Source: Xanthobacteraceae bacterium
GTDB lineage: Bacteria; Pseudomonadota; Alphaproteobacteria; Rhizobiales; Xanthobacteraceae
Assembly: GCA_030038415.1 (NCBI GenBank)
Contig: JASHOX010000136.1
Coordinates: 1-58,112 of the forward strand
Length of the DNA stretch: 58,112 nt
Direction: 5' to 3'
The notes beneath the pieces are model-generated. The model did no database searches and was not told where the DNA came from. It saw only the letters and a program-made list of their open reading frames with translations. This document shows, one piece after another, positions 33,226 through 42,124 of this stretch. The position numbers and the translations under genes are program-made. Every line of letters begins with the position of its first letter. Within the stretch, counting starts at the first letter, position 1.

Positions 33226-36200
33226 CTATTCCGCCGGTTGCACCGAACTTTGGCTTTCCTTGCCACGGCGGTGTCCCAGTTGGGCGATGTAGCGGGCAAT
33301 GACATAGAACACCGGCGTGAAGATCAGCCCGAAGGCCGTCACCCCGATCATGCCGAAGAATACCGCGGTGCCGAGCGCCTGGCGCAATTCCGCGCCGGCG
33401 CCGATCGCCCATACGAGCGGCGTCACACCGAGGATGAAGGCGAACGAGGTCATCAAGATCGGCCGCAACCGCAGGCGCGTTGCCTCCACCGCGGCATCCC
33501 AGCGATTGCGGCCGTGGTCCTCCAATTGACGGGCAAACTCGACGATCAGGATCGCGTTCTTCGCCGCCAGACCGATCAGCACCACAAAACCGACCTGGGT
33601 GAGGATGTTGTTGTCGAGACCGCGCAGGATGACGCCGGTGATCGCGGCAACGAGGCACATCGGCACGATCATGATCACCGCAAGCGGCAGCGTCAGGCTC
33701 TCATATTGCGCCGCCAATACCAGGAACACGAAGACCACCGCCAGCACGAAGGCGAACATCGCGGTATTGCCAGCCCGGATCTGCTGGTACGCCAGCGTCG
33801 TCCACTCGGTGGCGAAACCCTGCGGCAGCGTTTCGTCGGCGAGCTTGTCCATGATCGCAATCGCCTGGCCCTGCGAATAGCCGGGCGCGGCGGCGCCGTC
33901 GATCTCCGCGGCCGGATAGAGATTGTAGCGCGGCACGCGATAAGGGCCGGCGATATTGTCCACGGTGGTGAAGGAGCCGAGCGGCACCGTATCGCCGCCG
34001 GAGTTGCGGACCCTGATCTTGAGCACGTCGGCAATATGCTGGCGGTCCTCGTCGCGGGCCTGCGCCATGACCCGGAAGGTGCGCCCGAACAGATTGAAGT
34101 CGTTGACGTAGGACGAGCCAATATAGACTTGCAGGGCGTTGAACACGTCCTGGACGTTGACGCCGAGGAGCTGCGCCTTGATGCGGTCGATATCGAGATA
34201 GACCTGCGGTGTCGAGGTTTCGAACAGCGAGAATGCCTGCGCAATGCCGGGCGTCTTCACGGCCGCCAGCACCAGCGATTCAGTCGCTTGGCGCAGCGCT
34301 TCCGATCCTTGTCCGGATCGATCCTCGACCATCATGCGAAAGCCGCCGGCGGTGCCGATGCCGAGTACCGGCGGCGGCAGCACCGCAATGATGAAGGCGT
34401 CCTGGATGACCGACAGCCGGCGATTGAGCTGCGCCTGGATGGCTGCCGCTGATTCCCGCGGATCGTGGCCGCGCTTGGTGTAATCGTCGAGCACTAGAAA
34501 CAGTGCTCCGGCATTGGGCGCGTTGGTAAAAGTCGCGCCGGAAAAGCCGACTATGTTCACGGCATGCGCCACGCCCGGCACGCCGAGCGCGATATCGAGC
34601 GCGCGCTGCTGCACTTCATCGGTGCGGGCGAGCGAAGCGCCCGGCGGCAGTTGCACGACGACGATGATATAGCCGCGGTCGACCTGCGGAATGAAGCCGA
34701 CCGGGGTGGTGCGGAAGGCGTTCAAGCCGAGCGCGATGACGACGAGATAGATACCCGCCATGATCACCACGCGCCGCACCGTCCTGGTGGCCAACCAAGA
34801 AATACCAAACCCGACCTTGTCGAAGCCGCGATTGAAGTAGCCGAAGAATTGATGGATCGGCCGTTCCCACCAGCGCTCGGGCCGGCCGCTCTGGTGCGGC
34901 TTGAGCAGCAACGCGCACATCGCCGGCGACAGCGTCAGCGAGACGATTAGCGAAATGATCGTGGCACCGGTGATGGTCAACGCGAACTGCCGGTAGAACT
35001 GGCCGGATATGCCGGTGATGAAGATCGACGGCACGAACACCGCGCACAAAACCAGCGCGATGGCGATCAGCGCCGAGCCGACCTCGTCCATGCTTTTGCG
35101 CGCCGCCTCACGCGGATCGAGTCCGGACGCGATGTTGCGTTCGACGTTTTCGACGACGACGATAGCGTCGTCGACCACGATGCCGATCGCCAGGACCAAG
35201 CCGAACAGCGACAGGTTGTTCAGCGTGAAGCCGAACGCCGCCATGAAGAAAAAGCTGCCGATCAGCGAGACCGGGATGGCGATGAGCGGAATGATGGCGG
35301 CGCGCCAGGTCTGCAGGAACAGGACCACCACCAGCACCACCAGCACGATGGCCTCGCCGATGGTGTCGATCACCGCATCGACCGATTGCTGAATGAATTG
35401 CGTCGGGTTGTAGACGATGGCGTATTTGACGCCGTTCGGAAAGCGTTGCGCCAATTTCGCCATCAGATCGGTGACGCCCTTGGCGGTCGCGAGCGCATTA
35501 GAGCCTGGCCGCTGGAAAATGGCGAGCGCGACCGCCGGATCGTGGTCGAGATAGGAATTCGACGAATAATCGAGCGCGGCGAGCTGGATGTCGGCGACGT
35601 CGCGCAGTCGCACCACCGCGCCGGGTGTCTCTTTCACCACGATGTTGCCGAACTCCGCGGGCGTATCGAGCCGGCCGAGCGTCTGCACCGCGATCTGGAA
35701 CGCGCCCGGATGCGCCACCGGCGGCTGGTCGAGCACGCCGGAGGCGACCTGGATGTTCTGCGCCTGCAGGGCGTTGGTCACGTCGGTCGCGGTGAGGCCG
35801 AGCGACTGCAGGCGATCAGGATCGAGCCAGATGCGCATCGAATAATCGCGGCTGCCGAACACGGTGATCGAGCCGACGCCGTCGACGCGAGTGAGCGGGT
35901 CGGTCACTTCGAGCGTCGCGTAGTTCGATATGAACAAGGCGTCGCGCGATTTGTCCGGCGAATAGAGGTGCACCACCATCATCAAATCCGGCGAGGATTT
36001 GGTGACGGTGACGCCGATATTGCGGACGTCGGCTGGCAGCCGCGGCTGCGCGATGGCGACCCGGTTCTGCACCTGTACCTGGGCAATGTCGAGATCGGTG
36101 CCGAGGTCGAACGTCACCTGAATCGAAAAGCGCCCGTCCGCCGTCGAATTGGACGACATGTAGAGCATGTTCTCGACGCCGTTGATCTGCTCCTCCATCG

Positions 36201-36396
36201 GCGTGACCACCGTGGAGGCGACAACTTCGGCGCTGGCGCCGGGATATTGGCCCGTGACGTTGATGATCGGCGGTGCGATTTCGGGGTATTGCGCGATCGG
36301 CAGGCGCGAGAACGCGACGCCGCCGAGGATCACGAAGACGATCGAGACTACGGCAGCGAAGATCGGCCGGTCGATGAAGAAGTGCGAGATGCGCAT
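33226..36396 (-). CDS. RND multidrug efflux permease (AcrB/MexF-like)
   Basis: A 1056-residue inner-membrane RND pump of the hydrophobe/amphiphile efflux family. The start MRISHFFIDRPIFAAVVSIVFVILGGVAFSRLPIAQYPEIAPP is typical. The proton-relay Asp pair is in GLVLAIGIVVDDAIVVVENVER, and the relay Lys is in LIGLAAKNAILIVEFARQLEDHG. Two large periplasmic loops are present (for example DPDRLQSLGLTATDVTNALQAQN). It forms a tripartite pump with the adaptor encoded nine bases upstream and an outer-membrane channel not found in this window. Confidence 0.96.
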   Translation of the reverse strand: MRISHFFIDRPIFAAVVSIVFVILGGVAFSRLPIAQYPEIAPPIINVTGQYPGASAEVVASTVVTPMEEQINGVENMLYMSSNSTADGRFSIQVTFDLGTDLDIAQVQVQNRVAIAQPRLPADVRNIGVTVTKSSPDLMMVVHLYSPDKSRDALFISNYATLEVTDPLTRVDGVGSITVFGSRDYSMRIWLDPDRLQSLGLTATDVTNALQAQNIQVASGVLDQPPVAHPGAFQIAVQTLGRLDTPAEFGNIVVKETPGAVVRLRDVADIQLAALDYSSNSYLDHDPAVALAIFQRPGSNALATAKGVTDLMAKLAQRFPNGVKYAIVYNPTQFIQQSVDAVIDTIGEAIVLVVLVVVLFLQTWRAAIIPLIAIPVSLIGSFFFMAAFGFTLNNLSLFGLVLAIGIVVDDAIVVVENVERNIASGLDPREAARKSMDEVGSALIAIALVLCAVFVPSIFITGISGQFYRQFALTITGATIISLIVSLTLSPAMCALLLKPHQSGRPERWWERPIHQFFGYFNRGFDKVGFGISWLATRTVRRVVIMAGIYLVVIALGLNAFRTTPVGFIPQVDRGYIIVVVQLPPGASLARTDEVQQRALDIALGVPGVAHAVNIVGFSGATFTNAPNAGALFLVLDDYTKRGHDPRESAAAIQAQLNRRLSVIQDAFIIAVLPPPVLGIGTAGGFRMMVEDRSGQGSEALRQATESLVLAAVKTPGIAQAFSLFETSTPQVYLDIDRIKAQLLGVNVQDVFNALQVYIGSSYVNDFNLFGRTFRVMAQARDEDRQHIADVLKIRVRNSGGDTVPLGSFTTVDNIAGPYRVPRYNLYPAAEIDGAAAPGYSQGQAIAIMDKLADETLPQGFATEWTTLAYQQIRAGNTAMFAFVLAVVFVFLVLAAQYESLTLPLAVIMIVPMCLVAAITGVILRGLDNNILTQVGFVVLIGLAAKNAILIVEFARQLEDHGRNRWDAAVEATRLRLRPILMTSFAFILGVTPLVWAIGAGAELRQALGTAVFFGMIGVTAFGLIFTPVFYVIARYIAQLGHRRGKESQSSVQPAE

Positions 36397-36405
36397 TTTA
36401 TGGCA

Positions 36406-37749
36406 TCAACCGGCGTTAGCCTGGCTGCCGGCCTTAGCTGGCGCGGCAGGGGTGCTTTGTTCCTCAGCCTTCACTTTGACGCCGGGCTGCGCATGCATCA
36501 GGCCGTCGACGATCACTCGGTCGGTAGGAAGCAAGCCGTCGCGGACGACACGCAAGCCGCCGTCGAGCTGGCCGAGCGTCACGTATTTCTGACGCACCGT
36601 GCCGCTGTCGTCGACGACGAGGACGTATTTGCGCGCTTGTTCGGAGCCGATCGCGGCGTCCGGGATGAGCAGCGCCAGGTGTGGCGGCGAGCCGGGCACA
36701 CGGATACGACCGAACATGCCGGGCACGAACAGCCCGTTTGGATTAGCGAATATGGCGCGGCCACGGATCGTGCCCGATGACGTGCTGATGGCGTTGTCGA
36801 CGAAATCAATCTTGCCGGTGTGGCCGAAATCCTTTTCGTCGATCAGCTTGAGCGAAACCGGAACGCCAGTGTCGACGCCGTCTTGGCGCTGATCCGTCGC
36901 TTGCTGATCGGACGGTGGATCGGGCTGCTGGCCGGTTCGTTGATCTGCTTTCTGATTGGCTTGTTGATCTGGTTGTTGATTCGGTTTCTTGGCGTCTTGC
37001 TGATCCGACGGCGGATCTGCCGCCTGGTCGGACTTTCGGTTCTTGGCGAACCGCTCGTAGCGCAGATACGAGGCTTCGTCGAAGGTGAATTCGAAGCGGA
37101 TCGGATCGACCGAAACGATGGTGGCCAACAGCGTGGTGTTGCCGCCGGCGCCGCCGGTGATGAGATTGCCGACGGAAACGCGGCGGTCGCCGATCCGGCC
37201 GTCGATCGGCGCGCGCAGCTCGCTATATTGGTCGAGATCGAGCTCGGCGGAATTGACCATGGCCTCCTGGGCGGCGACCGAGGCTTCGGCGACGTTTTTG
37301 GCTTGCAGGCGCTGATCGTAAGTCTGATCGGTGATGGTCTTATTCGCCAACAGCGCCTGGCCGCGCTGCAAGTCGCCCTGGGCGAAAGCGAGGTTGGCGC
37401 GCGCCTGTGCCAGATTAGCCTTCATCTGCTGCAGCGCGATCTCGAACGGCCGGCGGTCGATGGTGAAAAGGAGATCGCCCTTCTTCACCATCTGCCCGTC
37501 GGTGAAATGAATCGCCGAAAGATAGCCGGACAGGCGGGAACGGATCTCGACCGAATCCACCGCGACGAAGCGTCCGACATATTCGTCGTAATCGACCACC
37601 GTGCGCTGAATCGGCTTGGCCACGGTCACCGTCGGCGGCGGAAACGCCGCATGCTGCTGCCGGCTGCCGCGATCACAGCCGGCCAAGGTGATCAGCAGCA
37701 AGGCGGTGACCGGCAGTGCGGCAAGGCGCGCCGTAATCCCCAGCTTCAT
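36406..37749 (-). CDS. RND efflux periplasmic adaptor with Gln/Asp-rich insertion
   Basis: A 447-residue lipoprotein (lipobox LAGC, Cys25) of the membrane fusion family. Order: a lipoyl-like half (SRLSGYLSAIHFTDGQMVKKGD), an alpha-hairpin (about residues 103-175), the second lipoyl half (YSELRAPIDGRIGDRRVSVGNLI), and a beta-barrel (SVDPIRFEFTFDEASYLRYER). After this strand, residues about 238-290 are a low-complexity Asp/Gln/Pro tract with near-repeats such as PPSDQQ. The normal barrel resumes with GVPVSLKLIDEKDFGHTGKIDFVDNAIST. The ATG at 37749 has GAAGGGAAG upstream. The tract is an insertion relative to MexE/AcrA-type adaptors as I recall them. Confidence 0.93.
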   Translation of the reverse strand: MKLGITARLAALPVTALLLITLAGCDRGSRQQHAAFPPPTVTVAKPIQRTVVDYDEYVGRFVAVDSVEIRSRLSGYLSAIHFTDGQMVKKGDLLFTIDRRPFEIALQQMKANLAQARANLAFAQGDLQRGQALLANKTITDQTYDQRLQAKNVAEASVAAQEAMVNSAELDLDQYSELRAPIDGRIGDRRVSVGNLITGGAGGNTTLLATIVSVDPIRFEFTFDEASYLRYERFAKNRKSDQAADPPSDQQDAKKPNQQPDQQANQKADQRTGQQPDPPSDQQATDQRQDGVDTGVPVSLKLIDEKDFGHTGKIDFVDNAISTSSGTIRGRAIFANPNGLFVPGMFGRIRVPGSPPHLALLIPDAAIGSEQARKYVLVVDDSGTVRQKYVTLGQLDGGLRVVRDGLLPTDRVIVDGLMHAQPGVKVKAEEQSTPAAPAKAGSQANAG

Positions 37750-38015
37750 CGTGCTCTTCCCTTCGAGCGTCTCGGCATCATAGGCGACGGTCGCTGTCAA
37801 TCACACGAGACGCATGGTCGCCGCGCGTACCCTGGGCCGTCGTCAATCCCGCGGCGGGCCGAATATTCGCGCCCGAGGCTTTACGGGTTTAAACCATTGA
37901 TATTACAGGAAACTACATACCGAAGCCGCAGCGCAAGCCCGGATCGCTTCGGTCTGGTTCTTTATCGACAAAGCCCGCAAAGATGGCCAAGTCGTGATCG
38001 GCAGAAGGCGCTGGA

Positions 38016-38375
38016 TCAGCCGCGCAGTAGAGCCGCGATCGCCAGCCCCAGCCATGCAGCGATCAAGATAAAGCCGCCGGTCGGCGCCGCGAACGGAAAC
38101 AGACGGTGCGCCGCGAAAGCGCGGAGCGCGATGTCGCCGGAAAACAGGACCGCACCGAGCACCCAGGCCGCCAGCACATAGAGCGCCACTGGCCGCCACA
38201 GCGCGCCTTGCTGGATCAGCGCGGCGCCGCCGACGACAGCCGTGGCATGGAACAAAAGCACATAGGCGGCGCTGTCGAGGCCCGCGCCGGGCGCGATGTG
38301 CGCGCCGGCTGCGGCCAGCATGATACCGGCGGCGCCCATCAGGCCGGCCAGCGCGATCAGGATCGTCATAGCCAT
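38016..38375 (-). CDS. DUF423 small membrane protein
   Basis: A 119-residue protein with four hydrophobic helices. The sequence LIALAGLMGAAGIMLAAAGAHIAPGAGLDSAAYVLLFHATAVVGGAALI and the ending APTGGFILIAAWLGLAIAALL match the DUF423 family (YgdD). No reaction is assigned to the family. The start could be either of two Met codons six bases apart. It is 13 bp from the upstream dioxygenase gene on the same strand. Confidence 0.88.
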   Translation of the reverse strand: MAMTILIALAGLMGAAGIMLAAAGAHIAPGAGLDSAAYVLLFHATAVVGGAALIQQGALWRPVALYVLAAWVLGAVLFSGDIALRAFAAHRLFPFAAPTGGFILIAAWLGLAIAALLRG

Positions 38376-38388
38376 TGCAGCGGAGCCC

Positions 38389-39228
38389 TCAGGCCGGCAC
38401 TTCGCCCTTGAGCATGAGGCGATACAGATAGCGGCGCTCGTTCATGTCGTAGTCGGGATTGGCCTGATGCATAACGCTGCGGTTGTCCCAGATCACCCAG
38501 TCGCCGTCGCGCCACTGGTGGCGGTACTCGTATTTCTTCTGCGTCGCGTGCTGCATCAATTCGTCGATCAGCTTGAGCGCATCGTCGTCATCCATGCCGA
38601 TAATCGACTCCATGCGCACCGGATTGAGGAACAGCGCCTTGCGGCCATTCTCGGGATGGGTGCGCACCAGCGGATGAACGCCGGGCGGTGGCAGCTTGGC
38701 TCGGCTTTCCTCATTGAGGCCGGACAGCGCGCGGGGGCTATATTTGCTCTGATAGACGTGGACCGCCTTAAGCCCATCGATGCGCCGTTTCGTAGCCGCG
38801 GGCAGATCGTCATAAGCGTCGTGCATATTGACGTATTGGGTGTCGCCGCCGCGCGATGGCAGCTCGACCGCGAACAATGTCGTCGCCTTGGGTGGGGCCG
38901 GATGATTGGAATGGTCGGTGTGAAAAGTCTCGCCCGGAATCATCCGCTTGCCATTCACGAAGATGTCGTTGGAGACGTAATAGACGTCGGGATGACCGGG
39001 AACGTGCTGCTCCTTGCGGTCGTGAATCTGCAGTTGGCCGAACAGTTGCGCGGCGGCCTTGAACTCGTCCGGATCGAAGTCCTGGTCGCGCATGACTAGC
39101 ACGTGATACTCGGCAAAGGCACGATTGAGCACGGTGCAGGTCTCGGCGTCGACCGGTTCGGTGAAATCGATGCCGACCACTTCGGCGCCGGTGTGGCCGG
39201 TCAACGGCGTGATGGTAAACGACGTCAT
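38389..39228 (-). CDS. TauD/TfdA-type Fe(II)/2-oxoglutarate dioxygenase
   Basis: A 279-residue enzyme of the TauD/TfdA family, which hydroxylates small sulfonates, herbicide acids and related compounds. The iron ligands appear as the HxD pair in GETFHTDHSNHP and the distal His in WVIWDNRSVMHQANPDYD. The 2-oxoglutarate-binding Arg is in ERRYLYRLMLKG. The start MTSFTITPLTGHTGAEVVGIDF at 39228 is preferred over 39261. Substrate is not known. It shares its transcript direction with DUF423. Confidence 0.92.
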   Translation of the reverse strand: MTSFTITPLTGHTGAEVVGIDFTEPVDAETCTVLNRAFAEYHVLVMRDQDFDPDEFKAAAQLFGQLQIHDRKEQHVPGHPDVYYVSNDIFVNGKRMIPGETFHTDHSNHPAPPKATTLFAVELPSRGGDTQYVNMHDAYDDLPAATKRRIDGLKAVHVYQSKYSPRALSGLNEESRAKLPPPGVHPLVRTHPENGRKALFLNPVRMESIIGMDDDDALKLIDELMQHATQKKYEYRHQWRDGDWVIWDNRSVMHQANPDYDMNERRYLYRLMLKGEVPA

Positions 39229-39612
39229 AGACGCTGCCTCCGCTCGCATGTTTTGCGCCAACGCTATCGCCGGCGAGTTGACGGATCAAGCGGAAGAGTA
39301 GATCGCCTCTCGCCCAGCGCAGTCGAGCGGGCGGCGATCCGCCGCCCAGTTGGATTAATCTAAGCGGCAGCACCGTGGCGAACGGCATCGAGCGGGCAAG
39401 GGCCGCGCCGACGCGGCCGATTCGCGACACCGACCACGATAGTCGCCGCGCCATCGGCATCGACGCCGCGACAACAAATAACAACCAAACAATCGCCGCA
39501 TTTTCCGACGGACAACGCGGCGAGAATTGGGCGTGCCTGCCCGCTCAACAAATACTTGCCATGCAAAAACAGGCAGTGCGCCAAGCTCCGATGATGCTAT
39601 GACGCCGCCGCA

Positions 39613-39632
39613 CCTCGTTGACGTCAATGAGG
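39613..39632. promoter_or_regulatory. 20-bp near-perfect palindrome, operator-like or RNA hairpin
   Basis: The sequence is CCTC-R-TTGACGTCAA-Y-GAGG, symmetric at all positions except one pair that would be G-T in RNA. The core TTGACGTCAA resembles a bZIP- or TetR-type site in shape only. It lies 16 bases before a terminator hairpin, so it could also be the 5' hairpin of a small RNA. Confidence 0.45.
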
Positions 39633-39647
39633 CGCATCTGTCCGCTT

Positions 39648-39687
39648 AGCCTCGCCAAGCTTCATGTTTGGCGGGGCTTTTGTTTGC
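39648..39687 (+). terminator. Rho-independent terminator-like hairpin upstream of a secreted-protein gene
   Basis: AGCCTCGCCAA (39648-39658) pairs with TTGGCGGGGCT (39668-39678) through 11 pairs with one G-U, followed by TTTTGTTT. It points in the plus direction and lies 43 bases before the ATG of the secreted-protein gene at 39730. There is no protein gene upstream on this strand for over 1 kb, so it should end an unrecognised short RNA or act as an attenuator. Confidence 0.7.
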
Positions 39688-39729
39688 GGTCGGCAACAAC
39701 AAACGCGTAACGAGTAGGAGTCCAATCGA

Positions 39730-40254
39730 ATGAAGTCGACGACCTTAGTGATCGCTGCTGCGGCCATCGTAGTGTTCTCGCAATCCGCACAGGCGCGCGA
39801 ACATCATTACCGGCATCATCACCACCGGCTCATGAGTCGCAACCTTGCGGAGCCGCGCTCGGGACGGACGCCGGGCGGTGAATTCGCGTGGCAGCCGCAA
39901 CCTTATGCGTCGCCCGCCGCGTTCGGATCCATAGCGCCGGGATTTGAAACCTATCCGCAACACACCGCCTATCGCGGCCGCGAGGACGCGCGCCCCGCGG
40001 CGTGGTGCGGCTGGGAGATGCGGCAGCTCGTCGGCAGCGATCCTGGGCCGGCCTATAACCTCGCCCGCAATTGGGAACATTGGGGTCGGCCTGGACCGGC
40101 CGGCGTCGGCGCGGTGGTGGTCTGGCCGCATCATGTCGGCAAGATCGTCGGTCAGGAAGGTGGATTGTGGGTGATCGAATCGGGCAATGACGGCCACGCC
40201 CTGCGCACCCGACCGCGCTCGATCGCCGGCGCCATCGCCATCCGCTGGGGCTGA
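39730..40254 (+). CDS. Secreted His-rich protein with a CHAP-like C-terminal domain
   Basis: A 174-residue protein with a clear signal peptide (about 22 residues ending SAQA). Directly after it is a His-rich segment (REHHYRHHHHR), a possible metal-binding tail. Residues about 90-174 are conserved-looking: WCGWEMRQLV with Cys93, YNLARNWEHWG, AVVVWPHHVGKIVG with His134-135, and IESGNDGHALRTRPRSIAGAIAIRW. A Cys followed by His and then Asn/Asp suggests a CHAP/NlpC-like fold with a Cys-His pair, which would be a peptidoglycan amidase-type domain. This is inference from pattern only. A terminator follows the stop. Confidence 0.7.
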   Translation: MKSTTLVIAAAAIVVFSQSAQAREHHYRHHHHRLMSRNLAEPRSGRTPGGEFAWQPQPYASPAAFGSIAPGFETYPQHTAYRGREDARPAAWCGWEMRQLVGSDPGPAYNLARNWEHWGRPGPAGVGAVVVWPHHVGKIVGQEGGLWVIESGNDGHALRTRPRSIAGAIAIRWG

Positions 40255-40278
40255 GCGCATCTCTTGTGCAACGAAAAA

Positions 40279-40313
40279 GGGTCGCCCCGTTACCGGGCGA
40301 CCCGCTTCTTTTC
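40279..40313 (+). terminator. Rho-independent terminator
   Basis: A perfect 9-bp stem (GGGTCGCCC with GGGCGACCC) and a 7-base loop are followed by GCTTCTTTTC. It lies 24 bases after the stop of the secreted-protein gene and fits as its terminator. Confidence 0.8.
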
Positions 40314-40528
40314 AAGCTGATTGCAGGGCCGGCATTGCCGCCCTATCCCGTCGCAAGGTTAAGTGAAGGTGACACCTGACTTCGCGGGATAGCCGCTTCC
40401 GTTCCGAAGCGCCCATCATTCGGCGTGCCTTTAGGTGAAAAAATCCTAAATACGCTGGATTGGCGCGCTTTGGATTCATGAAAAAGTGAAGCCTTTCTGC
40501 GACACATCCGGCGGCCGGCGGTGTGTCC

Positions 40529-42106
40529 ATGATTGAGTTGTCCATGACCAAGCCATTAAAGCGGCTCTTGGCCTTTGACTTTTCCTCAGCGACTGCACGT
40601 GAAACGACCGACGCTCTGGTGATCTTCTCCATGGCGATCCTCGCCTACAAGACGATCGCCGACTGGGGCGGGCTCACGATCCTGCATAATGTCCTCGGCA
40701 TCGACCCGGTAAAGCCGTCGTTTTTGTATTTCTTCGGCATGGCATTGGTGCTGTTCAGCACCCGCCGGATTGGCGACCAGCGCAGCGAGCGGGCCAAACG
40801 CCTGGCTGCCGAGCGACGCGCCCAGGCGGCGTCGATGCGCGATCCGCTGACTCAGCTACCGAACCGGCGGCAATTCCAAGCCGACGTCAGCGCGGCGCTG
40901 AAGAAGTCCGACAACAAGATGAGCGTGCTGCTGTTGGGGCTCGATCAGTTCAAGAAGCTCAACGAAGTCTATGGCCATGTCGGCTGCGACGAGGCTTTGG
41001 TGCAGATCGGCTCGCGGATCCGAAATCGCGCCGCGCCCGGCGACATCTTCGCCCGGATCGGCGACGACGAATTTGCCTTGTGCCTGGCGGGGAGCGACCC
41101 CGAAACCGCGCGGCGGATCGCCTGTTCGCTGGTCGAGATCGTCAAGAAGCCGGTGCAGATCGGCATCGAGCAGCACAGCATCGGCGCCAGCGTCGGCATC
41201 GCGCAAGCCGGCCGCGGCCACATGACGGTCGACGAGCTGTTGCGCTGCGCTCATGTCGCGCTGTCGCGCACCCGGAACACCCACACCGAATACTGCTTCT
41301 TCGACCCGAAGATGGATGCGCATGTCCGCGAGCGATCGCTGTTGGAAAAGGACCTGCGCGCCGCAATCGGCGGCTACGAGATTCGACCGTATTATCAGCC
41401 CATCGTCGATCTGAAAACGAAGCGGATCGTCGGCTTCGAAAGCCTGGGCCGCTGACAGCATCCGGTCAGCGGCATGATCATGCCGGATACCTTCATACCC
41501 CTGGCCGACGAGCTCGGCCTCATGGATATCGTGTCCGGCCAGCTGTTCGGCGACGCCTGTCGCGACGCGGTCCAATGGCCGGACGATATTTCGCTGTCTT
41601 TCAACTTCTCGCCGTCGCAGCTCGCCGACCGGAGATTTGCGGACGCGGTTCTGACCGTGCTCCATGACGCCGGGCTGCCGCCGCATCGCCTCGAGGCGGA
41701 AATTACCGAGAGCGCGCTGGTCGAGGATTTGGAGGCGACGCGCCACGCCATTCAAACGCTGCGCAATTCCGGCGTCCGCATCGTGATCGACGATTTTGGC
41801 ACCGGCTACTCGAGCTTATATCACCTGTATGAATTGCGGTTTGACAAGCTCAAGATCGACCGGCGTTTCGTTCAGGAGCTCGCCACCAGCAGCGAAAGCG
41901 CAGTATTCATGCGCGCCATTATCGGCCTGTGCAGCGGCCTCAACCTGTCGGTCACAGCGGAAGGTGTCGAGACCGAGGCACAGGCGGCGGCGGTGCTCGC
42001 CCACGGCGCGCAACAAGCTCAAGGCTTTCTATACGGCAAAGCGGTGCCAGCGGGAGACGTCCCAAAGCTCCTTACCGCTCCGTCGCCGGCGCGGCTCGTG
42101 GCCTGA
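40529..42106 (+). pseudogene. Membrane GGDEF-EAL protein interrupted by an in-frame TGA
   Basis: Reading frame 2 carries one protein of about 525 residues broken by a single TGA (41453-41455). Part one: N-terminal hydrophobic segment(s), a GGDEF domain (SMRDPLTQLPNRRQF, LLGLDQFKKLNEVYG, RIGDDEFALCLAG), then the start of an EAL domain (YYQPIVDLKTKRIVGFESLGR). Part two continues in the same frame directly after the TGA: QHPVSGMIMPDTFIPLADELGLM, EITESALVED, VIDDFGTGYSSLYHL, LKIDRRFVQEL, TAEGVETEAQ and GAQQAQGFLYG. In EAL proteins the interrupted position is Trp (RW-HP), so TGG became TGA. The GGDEF motif itself is altered (GDDEF, and Gly in place of the first Asp of the DxD metal site), so cyclase activity is doubtful. 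EAL residues downstream look intact. The ATG at 40529 is used, GTG 40523 being an alternative. Confidence 0.85.
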
Positions 42107-42124
42107 CGCCGCCGCGCAGCGCCC

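Larger units (their letters stand above)
39229..39729. other. 501-bp intergenic region with a palindrome and a terminator
   Basis: No convincing protein gene lies between the divergent dioxygenase and secreted-protein genes. The stretch holds a 20-bp near-perfect palindrome (39613-39632) and a strong terminator-like hairpin (39648-39687). Then come 40 bases of leader ending in TAGGAG before the secreted-protein ATG. A short plus-strand reading of 75 codons (39375-39602) starts at GTG without a ribosome site and was not accepted. Confidence 0.5.

Noticed and set aside
33181..36780. Plus-strand ORFs of 423 and 464 codons opposite the RND permease gene
   Set aside because: Shadows of the permease and adaptor genes; no ribosome sites and low-complexity charged sequence.
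33226..37749. Outer-membrane channel and TetR regulator for the RND pump
   Set aside because: Neither is present in the neighbouring genes; the pump must use a channel encoded elsewhere.
39375..39602. 75-codon ORF in the 501-bp gap as a small gene
   Set aside because: Starts at GTG with no ribosome site and shows no family pattern.
41453..41455. TGA as a selenocysteine or other recoding site
   Set aside because: The expected residue at this place in EAL proteins is Trp, and no recoding hairpin was recognised; a nonsense change or sequence error is simpler.
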